From: Takakia lepidozioides
Taxonomy: Eukaryota > Streptophyta > Takakiopsida > Takakiales > Takakiaceae
Assembly (NCBI GenBank): GCA_030704615.1
Contig: CM060733.1
Coordinates: 70,930,001 to 70,994,000 of the forward strand
Length of the DNA stretch: 64,000 nucleotides
Reading direction: 5' to 3'
Shown here: piece after piece, positions 51,680 through 61,379 of the stretch
Numbering within the stretch: the stretch's first letter is position 1
Layout: each line of letters starts with the position of its first letter
Notes under the pieces: model-generated
Seen by the model: only the letters and a program-made list of their open reading frames with translations
What the model was told of the DNA's origin: nothing
The model's database searches: none
Translations under genes and position numbers: made by a program

Positions 51680-53410
51680 CTAACACATGAATATATCAAC
51701 CAGGATCATCAAGAAGGCTAGACCAGCCCCAAGCAGCCAATATGCCATCTGAATCCAAGTCAAGGGGTGCTGATCTGCACAAAGGAGGTTGAGAAGCGGA
51801 GGAGGGGCTGCATCAGCAGCAGCAAGGTCATCCAAGGTAAGCATAGGCCTGCTGACATGACGATCTAGGCGGTGAGATGCATAAGCTATCACATGCTCTT
51901 TACTTTCTACTACTTGACATAAGATTGCAGAAATAGCAACATCGAATGCATCAGTCTGAAGCAGAAAAGGGAATTCAAAGTTGGGAAACATCAGGATGGG
52001 AGCTGAACATAAGGCTTTGCGAAGAGTGTCAAAGGTTGTTTGCTGGGAGAAGCTCCATTCAAACCTGGCATCCTTGCACAATACCTTGGTCAGAGGGTGA
52101 GCAAGTTGGGCAAAGTTCTTTATGAAGCGCCTGTAATAGGAGGCCAGACCAAGGAAGGACTTAATGCAGTGTTTGTCCCTGGGAATAGGAAAGCCCCAAA
52201 CAGACTCAAGCTTGGCAGGATCAGGAAGCAAACCATCCTTGGACAGAATATGCCCAAGAAAGTGTAACTCAGGCATAAACAGCTCACACTTTTTGGGTTT
52301 AACCTTGAGTCTTGCAGTTCGTAATTTGCTGAAAACACGCTGCAGATCAGTCAAGTGGACATCAAAGTTGGTTGAGTATACATTGATATCATCAACATAA
52401 ATCAAGGCACATTCCCAGCGAAGATTACCTAAGACAATGTCCATGAGGCGTTGGAAAGTAGAGGTAGCATTGCACAAGCCAAAGGGCATGGTTTCGTATT
52501 GGTACTTGCCCATGCGACACACAAATGAAGTCTTTTCCTTGGCTGCTTCAGTAAGAGGAACTTGCCAAAAACCAAATGCAAGATCAAGAGAGGAGAAAAT
52601 GGTAGCACCATGCAGTTGATCTAAGGTTTCATTGATCCTGGGTAGAGGGTAGGCATCCTTCTTAGTGATGTCATTCAATTTCCTGAAGTCAACACAAAAG
52701 CGAGTAGTGCTATCTTTCTTATCAACCAGGACAATGGGACTGGCCCAATGAGAGATTGATGGCTTAATTACACCAGCATCTAGCATCTTCTGGACTTCTT
52801 CCTGGACTATGGCACGTTCTTTAATACATTCTCGGTATGCAAATTGTTTAATAGGAGGTCCCTCAGTGACAATGTCATGTTGAAGGATGGGAGTACGCCC
52901 CAGATCAGTAGATCCCAGGCTGAAAATATCGAGATTTTTTGCAACAAGCATTTCTACTCTTTTCTTTTGGCCAGGGGAGAGGGTACTTCCTAATGTAAGT
53001 TCATACAACACTTTGGTAAGAGCCTTCTTACCTTCAGGACTGAGATCAGGGAGAGGTGGTGGTGCTAGAGCAGCAAAGGCAACGACAGCATCCACAGGGC
53101 CGTGTTGAATGCCAATGGCCTCCAGCCCAAAGCCAACTTGCACTTCTTGTATTTCAGCAATGGGCAGGGCAGTGATACGAGCCAGGACCTGCCCTTTCTT
53201 AATGGTCACAGGAAAGTGCTCCGGATTAGCAATCAACACTTTGACCTCCTGCCTATATCCTCTATCTATAACCCCAGTAGCCACCAAGCAATGCTCGAGA
53301 GCAGTGAGTCTCCGCCAACCTTCTACTTCCAGGAAATGAGCAGTTGGGCATAAAAAAGCCAGACCAGACTTGATCACTTTCTGGGTCATAGCAGGGATGG
53401 TGACATTCAT
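51680..53410 (-). pseudogene. Reverse transcriptase of the large element, RNase H incomplete
   Basis: 576 codons. An N-terminal region (VIANPEHFPVTIKKGQVLAR) precedes reverse transcriptase motifs AGVIKPSISHWASPIVLV, FSSLDLAFGFWQVPL, TMPFGLCNATSTFQRLM and YVDD (LIYVDDINVYS), then the connection domain ([18 protein letters not shown]) and the first RNase H Asp (FLLQTDAFDVAISAILCQ). After YASHRLDRHVS the expected Glu and second Asp motifs are replaced by an Ala/Pro/Leu stretch and a hydrophobic segment (WLLGAGLAFLMILVDIFM) that ends the frame. RT residues look intact. Confidence 0.88.
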
Positions 53411-53551
53411 GGGTGCACGAATCAGAGTAGAATTTTTGGGGACAGCTATCCCTGTTCTACCATCAGCACTAGGAACATGCCATTGATATAAGAGTTGCAG
53501 ATCAGGCTGAAGTTTGTAAAAATCATTCCAATTGAGACTGGAGTGAGAGTT

Positions 53552-54022
53552 CTATTGTACCTCTTTCACCATTGCCTGAACTCTGGATAGATTGGCTGTG
53601 GCAAATCCAGCTCTAAGTTTCACAGCCTTCAATGGAACAACGACCTCATGACCCTCACCATTGTTAAATCGGAGGGAGTAATTGGCCAGACTGATGGTTG
53701 CACCAGCTCCAGTCATCCAATCAAGGCCTAGCAAGAATTGATCGCCTATAGTGACTATACATGTAACCACGACCTCCTTCTTGTGAATCCTGATAGGCAC
53801 AGTGACCAAACCTAGAGGCTCATATCTGGACCCATCCGCAATTAGTACTTCAACACCAGAGGCAGGGCATAACTTAAGACCAAGAATTCTCACAATATTA
53901 GAGGCATAGCAGATATGGTGCAACCCGTGTCGATTAGACAAGGGAAACTCAACTCGTGAATATGGCATTGGGCCATAAGAGGGCTGATCTGTTGTCCTGA
54001 GGTCTGCCTGCTTAGAGGACAA
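53552..54022 (-). pseudogene. Retropepsin-like aspartic protease of the large element
   Basis: A minus frame contains GLKLCPASGVEVLIADGS and FLLGLDWMTGAGATI (the second protease signature). The catalytic LIDTGCTIS is present just upstream (about 53945-53919) in the neighbouring frame, so a 1-nt shift separates the active site from the rest of the domain. Confidence 0.75.
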
Positions 54023-54122
54023 TGCAAAGCTTTGAAATTAGTAGACAACACAGCTTGCAAAGGAATGAGAGAGGAAGGGTTGGTGAATGGTGGACCTCTT
54101 GCCCCCTTCCCAAGAGGTCTGT

Positions 54123-56110
54123 CTAGTTTAAAGGAGGGTTGGAACCACTGGCAGCCTTTTTGTTTTTAAGCAGCTCTGGTAGGCCTGCTCTATCAGGACA
54201 ATGCTTGGTCCAATGTTCAGAAGACCCACATATGTAGCATGCGGCTCGGTTGCCTTCATAGGCCTGACCAGTTTGGGTACGACCTCTGTTGCTACCACTT
54301 GTCTGTGCTTGTGGCTGTCTAAGCTGCCACCGTTGCTGATGAGCTTGCATGGTAGCGAACTGAGTGGCAATTGACTCACTTAGACTACCACTGTGTTGGC
54401 CAGCCCTTGAAGAGTGAAATTAACTGACTTATATTGCATAGCAGGCGGGACATAAGGTGAAGATGTTGCAGCCATGCCAAGCTCGGAGCCCACTAGAGCT
54501 TGAAACTTGGCACGAGTTTGCATTGATTTGCTGTCAGGTAAGTCTGCCATCTTAAGATTAATTTCAGCTAGCATAATTTTGTCATTGACAAAATGACGAC
54601 GTTGGGCCCAATTTTGAATACCATGGGGCAAGCCAAGGAGAAAGTAGGTCTTCACCATACGATCACGTTCTGCTAGATCAAATGATATTTTCTGCAGCAG
54701 CAAATTTTAGATCCATGTAATACTTCCACAAGGACTCTCCTGGCTGGTAAGTCCTGGAGCTCAAGTTGGTGAAGCAGTCCAAGGGTCTTTCAGGTGGTTT
54801 GAATAGGGTTTTAGCCCATTCCACAAGCCCAAGTGAGATGGGGGTCATCCATGACAGCTGCATGCAACAAGTCACGGGCTGGTCCCTTCATGCTCATTCT
54901 AAAAATTGCCATTTTAAATTCTTAGGCACACCATTCACATTAGCAATCACTTCAAACATCTGAAGATATCTATCAAAGTCTTCTCCCATTGTGTATTCTG
55001 GATAGGGCTGGGTAGTGAGCTGAGGAAGCAAATGACAGGGCAGACTATGATTCAGGTGACCAGGCTGAGCATATCCATGGGCCGGGCAGCAATGAGCAAT
55101 AGCCTGAGTCTGATTGGTGGTTGTATTCATAGCATGGACCCCACTAGTAACCGGGACATAGTTGTTACTCATGACATTAGAGGGACCTTGGCTAGGCGGT
55201 AATGTTGTCACGCCCACCTGGGGTGCATGAAACACAGGCCTTGACTGACCATGGCTGCTTGGTTTGGAGCCACTCCACTCATGGTGGGAATGGGTGGCCT
55301 TCCCAATTGTTGTTGGACTGACTGACCGCCTACACTAGAGCTAGAACAAGTAGTATTCATGCCAACAGACAATCCAGAAGTCACAGACACACCAATTCCT
55401 CCCCCAAGAGCGGGATTAGAAACATGCACCATAGAATCAGGCAAACCAGCATTAGTTGCTACGTTGACACGAGCATTTGACGGGGCTGGCATACCACTCA
55501 CATGAGCCCTTCCCACTGGGACTTGCACATTTGCATTGCATACACCACTAGCAATCGGGTCTAAAGAAGGGGGATGGATGGCATGCCTGGAAATACCACC
55601 CAAAGGACTGGCTCCTGTAACTTGAGACAGGCCAGGCATCATGGCCATATGTCGAGTAGAGGCTAGCTGATCAGCAGCTGCGGATAGGCCCTCGTTAGTG
55701 ACAAAATTACCAGTACTAGCTACACTTGGCACCACAGGCCCATTGCCAGGCAACATAGTGACCCCTGGAACTTCAAATTGCACTATCTTTGTGAGACCAG
55801 CGGGCGTCACCTGAACATCATCTAATTCTTGGGAAACAATACCATCTTCACAAGATAAATCAGTATAGAGACTGGCCTCTGGTAGAGGCGATCCCTCATC
55901 TAGACTTACCATCCCATGTTGCATTCGCGGATTGTCACTCAAATTATCTGTAGGTGATGGAAGACCCGGCTCTCTGACCTCGATAGGGGCTGATTCCGTT
56001 GTGGCCAGATCGGGAGCATCCATTGCAACACGTTGCCTCCCATACCTCAGCCAAGTATTAATAGTGTTTCTTACCATACAACATGAAGCAACGAGTCCAA
56101 ACACGAACAA
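54123..56110 (-). pseudogene. Gag of the large element with zinc knuckle, fragmented
   Basis: Minus-strand frames in order: MDAPDLATTESAPIEVREPG (ATG at about 56022) with a long Ser/Gly/Val-rich region to 55208; TMGEDFDRYLQMFEVIANVN (55000 region); LFKPPERPLDCFTNLSSRTY and LWKYYMDLKFA (54878-54680); FLLGLPHGIQNWAQRRHFV (54650 region), a capsid-like helix; and the knuckle CYICGSSEHWTKHC (about 54243-54202) with a Gln-rich lead. At least four frameshifts break it. Confidence 0.7.
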
Positions 56111-56273
56111 GAAAATATTTTGTTCTGATTAAACTATGTCAAGATATAGGAATAGTAGAGAGATAACCTAGAAGCAACGAATACCAACAAGAGTTCTGAT
56201 TAAGCCAAAGTCGGCGAGCAGGGATGGGTAGCAATCCGCTACAGCAGCCCGCAACACCACGATCGTCCTTAAT

Positions 56274-56560
56274 TCAAGGCCAGGTCGAACAGGAGATCAC
56301 CTTGGTGATGTCGTGCATGGAGAGCGCCCACCATTTCCACGTGCTCGTGGTCTTAACCCAAAAGGACACACAGGTAGAGTTCTCCTTCTCCCAAATGCGA
56401 GATAGCACTGAATCAACAGGAAAGCGATCAAGATTTTCAAGCATCTCAGGTCTGACAAGCCGTTGATCGTCAAATAAAGTCCTTGGCAAAATGACAATGT
56501 CGGAAGCTTGGCCAAACAGACTATCCGACGACAGTCCTTGAAGCAGGTCGATCGACGGTG
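56274..56560 (-). pseudogene. ORF fragment 5' of gag in the large element
   Basis: From the CACTA boundary at 56560 the minus frame reads SIDLLQGLSSDSLFGQASDI ... FWVKTTSTWKWWALSM and stops at 56274. It may be the continuation of the frame at 59056-59893 across the CACTA-like insertion. No domain is recognised. Confidence 0.4.
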
Positions 56561-58961
56561 CACTAGAAGAGAAACCGGCTTTTTCCACGGCTCTTTTCAC
56601 ACTTTTTGCCGTGGAATCCGCCCCAGTCCACACCTGCCGTGGGTGTAAGAAACGACTAGTGCTTTCGGACACCCCGTGGACGGCCTAGCTCTCGGGTGGC
56701 CCTGTGGAAAAGTCCACGGGTGGTTGAATCCACGGGTGGCCTTTTTCACGGGGTTCATGGCTTTTTCCACGGGCGACGTGTGCTTTGGCAAACACCGCAA
56801 CGTGGATCCTAAATGTACAAAGGGTGTGGACTTGTCCACACCTACGGAAAAATGATGCGACACCCTGTCACCTGGGCTTGACGACATGTGGGCAACGGTA
56901 TGGGCAACACGTGTATTTTGGAGAGGACGGCACGTGGCGTAATCTGTACGGAGTGGGTCTGTAGTATTTTACTGCCTATACTGTAGGTCATTCCACATAG
57001 CTGTGGAGCATACCATAGTGGGTGTGAAATATTCTACTGCTGATGTTGTAGGTCATTCCACAAAAATGTGGAGGATGCCACACGCAAGCTGCGGTTGATT
57101 TCACATATTTGTGAACATGGTGTGCACAATTAATCCACATGCATCATGATCATATCACAAATCGTGATACTGTCCACACTGTCAGTTTCACAGTCCATGT
57201 GAAATATGACTCATATACATAAACACAATTCCAAAGCACCACGGCTTGCTCATGACATGTACAATTGACTAAGCATGGCCAGAACAACAGAAAGAATGAC
57301 CAGATGCAAGGGTGCTTCAAAGTTGGGTACACCCTTCATTGCCCAAATACAATTTAGTCTGAACATGCAAGTATTGTAGAGTCTGCACTGCTGATCACAA
57401 CCCCACAATGTACCCAAATCCTACATTGATGCGCAAAATCACGAAGAAAAGGTGAAATCGATATGAAGTGGCGTTCAGTCAAAATTGCCTTCAAACTGAG
57501 GATCCCCTACAACCTCATGTTCGGGTAACTTGGCAGACCACAGGGCCATGCTGCCTATAGTGTCACTGAGCATCACAACGGGAGGCCTAACATCATTGTT
57601 GGGGTATGGTAGAGCAACATCCGCCCCATGTACTGCTTCAACCGAGACAACATGATAATCGGCATGAACGACATAAGCCTGCCAGTCGGTCGACATGCCC
57701 AACATATGGCCCATGCCTGCCTTCCGTTTGGGTGCATTGGGGTCAAACATTGTGACCTTGTCACCAACCTGAAACTAGAACAGCCAACACCACCAATGTG
57801 TGCCCTTGTCATTTGTTATGCACATGAAACAGTTATGGACAGGGAAAACGCGAGATGTCATCATATAGCCCTGCAAACAAAATACGGATATACTTCCACG
57901 AAGGGAAACTTACAACAGGAGCCGGCGCTTTGAAGCTTCCCATACGGCTCCCATCAACGTTGCTGGCAGCAAGTCTTGCGGACTTCTTGGTCATCTTCAC
58001 CGCAACAATTTCCTTTGGTGGCTTCTGAATCAATAGAAACCCACACATGTACACAGAATTCATGAACGGCCTGCAGGTATTGCATAATCGACTTGGAACA
58101 GCACAAGAATATAGGAACACGAGTACTTACCTTCCGAACAATGGCCAATTTTGTTGTTGAATCAATGTTCTTCCCTGCCCCAACAATAACCACTCCTGTG
58201 CCCTTAGCCCCTGCCCCTATGTCTTGGGCACTCTGTCTAAGTTCACTGCCGGTGTGATCCTCCACTACAGGCACTCCCTTCTCAATAAGGGGGGATAGGT
58301 CATCATTGGCACCATAATTAAGGCAAGGATCGTCACATGCCATGTTCTGAACTTTGTCCTCACCTGTGGCATCTTCTTCCACAATACTGCCCCCTTTCTT
58401 TTGTCCACTGCCTCCACTGCTAGGAGGCTGCTCACCTGTACTTGTCATTTCCACAGTAGCCGCAAGTGGGACAACACCATGAACAGGGGGCGACAATTCA
58501 CACACAATGTTTGATGCTAATGGAGATTCATCCCTCGGCAGGTCCAAACCGAGCTTCGCTGCCAATGCCATGTTGAACTTCTCTGTCTTAGATACTGCAG
58601 CGGCAAACATGGATTTCACTACCTGCAATTCCAATTTGTGCTCCATTGAGCTGGCCTCCATTGTATGTTTCCATCCTTCCAAGCCATCAAGCCGAGAAGC
58701 CAATGCTCCAAGGCCCTGCCACAAATAGAGTGGAAATACGATTCAATACATCGATCGCACTAGCCATGCGAGGTAATTTATTGGCATATGTACAAGAAGG
58801 CAAAACCATAAATAATTGACAAGCACATCATTGCAACAAATGCAGGTGGGTTAGTTACTTACAGAACGGGTGGCCCCTGCTGAATCGGAACCATACCCCT
58901 TGTTGCTATTCTTGCTCCCCGAAATTTCGGATAGAAGTGGAGGACGACCACTTGTCTTAGC
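56561..58961 (-). mobile_element. CACTA-like segment with subterminal repeats and a four-exon gene
   Basis: CACTAGAAGAG at 56561 (TAGTG end on the minus strand) is followed by 300 bp of repeated TTTTCCACGG / CCGTGGAAA motifs in both orientations. Two copies of a 70-bp unit follow (TGTAGGTCATTCCACA at about 56981 and 57046). This is the subterminal architecture of CACTA elements. The gene at 57475-58961 reads toward this end. A matching right terminus could not be found, so the right boundary here is only the last supported exon. Confidence 0.55.
57475..58961 (-). CDS. Four-exon protein, possibly CACTA TNP1-like (5' end not found)
   Basis: Exons 58961-58863, 58715-58131, 58024-57914 and 57768-57475 all have GT-AG borders and phase 0, giving at least 362 aa. 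Exon 1 is Ser/Gly-rich (SEISGSKNSNKGYGSDSAG). Exon 2 begins with a likely coiled coil (LGALASRLDGLEGWKHTMEA) and continues acidic. Exon 3 is basic (EIVAVKMTKKSARLAASN). Exon 4 has VGDKVTMFDPNAPKRKAGMG, DYHVVSVEAVHGADVALPYP and a DTIGSMALW block, reminiscent of the C-terminus of plant TNP1/En-Spm proteins. The match is weak and the function inferred. No start codon is assigned; upstream exons may exist. Confidence 0.55.
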
Positions 58962-59055
58962 CTACACATGGACAGGATATGGGAATATTAGTGCCATCCT
59001 CTAAGAGTAAGATACAAATGACAAGACACCTCGCTACCTGAATATATTGGCAATG

Positions 59056-59893
59056 TCATGAGACAGGCAGATTTACCAGACCTTTGTTGGGCTCGTGATG
59101 AAAACGAAGAAGACGTAGAATGAGAGAGCCCGTACCTCGGAGAGCTAACGACAGCCAAGATGGCTCGACAAAGGAGGAAACCAGCCAATCACGGTGAACA
59201 CGTTCAATAGATAAAGGAAGATGAAGCCCCTGTTCTTTCCACGACAGAGCCTGATGATTCAAGAAACGGGACTTGACCACATCACGAGACAGACGAGCAG
59301 CGTTCCTCGAAGCCACAACTTGCCTTGTCACAGAGAGAGAGTCCGCAGCGATCACCGTTGGGTCAAAGTCAGGTCGTCTGGGCGCCGAAACTCGACCCTC
59401 AGTGAAGTAGGATATGTCCCGTTGCACTGCAATCTCTATCTTGTCAAACCAGAATTGATCAACATAAAGTAAGTTACACACTGTAGCATCATACTCATGT
59501 GAATGAGCTATGTCCCTCTCAAATTCTCGCTCCTGCTCTCTGGGACAGACGTAATCGGGCCCTGGATCATGATAGTTGTCAAAATTGTAATACTCTGGAT
59601 CACAGCTATCCAATGAACCGGACCTCGCAGTGCTTGGCGACCAAGCCTCGGCTGCAGCTAGATTAGCTTCTTCACTAGGACTAGGTGAATTCAAGCGGAC
59701 AACAAGACCTGAATCAACAGCATTATCTCCACGCACCGGCAACACCGGCAAGGCAAAGAGTGCCAGGCGGCGTGCTGGAAGAAGGAGGGTTAGCAGATGA
59801 AGCAGAAAGTGAAACGACCAGATCAAGCTCTACATGCAAGCGCTCGCCTTCACGATTAACAACACTTCTAGTAATCAACACATGAGACGCCAT
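59056..59893 (-). pseudogene. First ORF of the large element (gag-like, unknown)
   Basis: ATG at 59891-59893 begins MASHVLITRSVVNREGERLH. After a frameshift near 59770 a 230-codon frame follows (LVVRLNSPSPSEEANLAAAE, DPEYYNFDNYHDPGPDYVC, VDQFWFDKIEIAVQRDISYF). It lies 170 bp inside the 5' LTR, where Gag starts, but shows no known Gag motif. It could also be a captured host sequence. Confidence 0.45.
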
Positions 59894-60065
59894 AGTCTGA
59901 AACATAAGCAAGTTTAACGAGCAAGCATGGAGAGAATTCAACACTAAGCAAATACACTGCAGGGTGGTGGGCTGCCGCCATCCTTATAAGACACCGAGGA
60001 GCTCTTAATCTTAACCTAAGCACGCCGTTTAATGATCAAGCAAAACACCCGGCGCGCCTCCACCA

Positions 60066-60523
60066 TGAAAGAAGCAGGACGAGTATCTGCCTATCCTCTC
60101 AAGTGCTCTTCAAAACAACGCGGGGAGAACAATAGGAGCGTGCATGCACGCGAGAGGAGGATCTCAATGAGCAAACTGATAGAAAATCATACACACGTAT
60201 CGCATTCAGACAGCTTTCCACATCTACATACACCAGAGTACATCAGCTGCCTGACACAAGGTCAGGCCGCCACTTTATACAAACCCTAGTCGCATGCCTT
60301 CTTGACGCGTGGCGAGGCGTGTCAGGCTGAGCCCGCGGCGCCACATCAAAACCCTAGATCTATTGAACGGCCATGATGCAGCCACCAGCCATAACTAACC
60401 CTGGCTATGATATCTTTGTAATGGTTCAACGGTATTTTAAGCCAAAAAATTATACTACGAATGAGTATCGCCGCTTTGGATGAATAAGGTGAATCTGTGA
60501 TGAGGAAAGTTTGGGGCATCACA
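60066..60523 (-). repeat. 5' LTR of the large element
   Basis: 458 bp from TGAAAGAAGCAGG to GGCATCACA (plus strand), matching 42876-43289. A CTTTATAC (60273-60280) is conserved in both LTRs; on the minus strand GTATAAAG may be the TATA box. Confidence 0.87.
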
Positions 60524-60550
60524 ACACTGGTGGCTAACTAAGGTAGAAAC

Positions 60551-61200
60551 CAGTGTTGGACTGGAATGTCCATTTTTTAATACCAGACTGGTCCTGGTAT
60601 GAAGGGTCCCACCCCTTTTTCATACCAGGCTGGTATAGGTATCTATACAGGTATGAGCAACTTGGGTATGAATCTGGTATGAGTAGTTGTACTTTGGGCT
60701 GTATATGAGTATGGTACTGGTATTGCCCTTTCTCTGTAGTGATACTGGGGGGGTATGAGCACTGGTATGGTATTTCTACAGCTCACCATACATAGAAATA
60801 AATGTCATTTAGCACATAGCTAATTTTAATCCAAGCCGTGAAACACTAGGCAAAGGTAACCCAAAGTAGCACGAAACAACAAATGAAGTCTAAATTGCAA
60901 CATGGAGCCTTGAATTAACCAAATTGTAGTACAGGGTATAACTAGCTGCACTAACATATACTCATATCTACCTCCATTCGCCATGAACTCACCGCAATAC
61001 TGATATCGGAACCATGCTATTCTTCCATATACCCAGACTGGTATGGTATGTGTGCGGGGAATCCTAAAGCCATACTCCCCCAGTACATGTATCACATGGG
61101 TACACTGGTTCTTTCATACCCGACTGGTATGTTCTTCAATATATATATTCATATATGTATTCCATACCTAGATTAAACCAGGTATACCAGTCCAACACTG
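60551..61200. mobile_element. Non-autonomous hAT element
   Basis: 650 bp with 14-bp terminal inverted repeats CAGTGTTGGACTGG (60551-60564) and its complement (61187-61200), flanked by the 8-bp duplication GTAGAAAC (60543-60550 and 61201-61208). Eight-base duplications and CAGTG-type termini are hAT hallmarks. Internally GGTATGAG/CTGGTATG motifs repeat in both orientations near the ends. No transposase frame. Confidence 0.93.
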
Positions 61201-61379
61201 GTAGAAACACCTAAAATGGACCATTTAAAGAAATGTGTGTCGTTTCAGGTGTGCAGTGTCGTCATAAATATATTTATGATGTGGGCACAGAGAAATGAGA
61301 TTAATGCAAAAAATAAAAAATAATAATCCGAATTATTTTAAAATATTGGTGAATATCCAATGTGAAATCGTAGAATAAT

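Larger units (their letters stand above)
42876..60523 (-). mobile_element. Large Ty3/Gypsy LTR element hosting nested insertions
   Basis: LTRs at 42876-43289 (3') and 60066-60523 (5') share their sequence over most of their length with substitutions and a 44-bp indel, and both end GGCATCACA on the plus strand. Between them on the minus strand lie gag frames, a zinc knuckle, protease, reverse transcriptase and integrase. Subtracting chromovirus copy B (6,500 bp) leaves 11.1 kb, which also contains a CACTA-like segment. No 5-bp target duplication is seen (AAGCC versus ACACT), which suggests an old insertion. Frameshifts throughout mark it as inactive. Confidence 0.85.

Noticed and set aside
58989-58993. 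TAGTG as the right end of the CACTA-like segment
   Set aside because: The adjoining bases do not match the terminal sequence at 56561 and the 3-bp flanks differ (GTG versus CCA).
59056-59110. Joining the 59056-59893 frame as first exon of the four-exon gene
   Set aside because: The only GT donor near its end leaves phase 1 and would create a stop with the exon beginning at 58961.
42871-60528. A 5-bp target duplication around the large LTR element
   Set aside because: Flanks are AAGCC and ACACT; no match, so the element is either old or its edges were rearranged.
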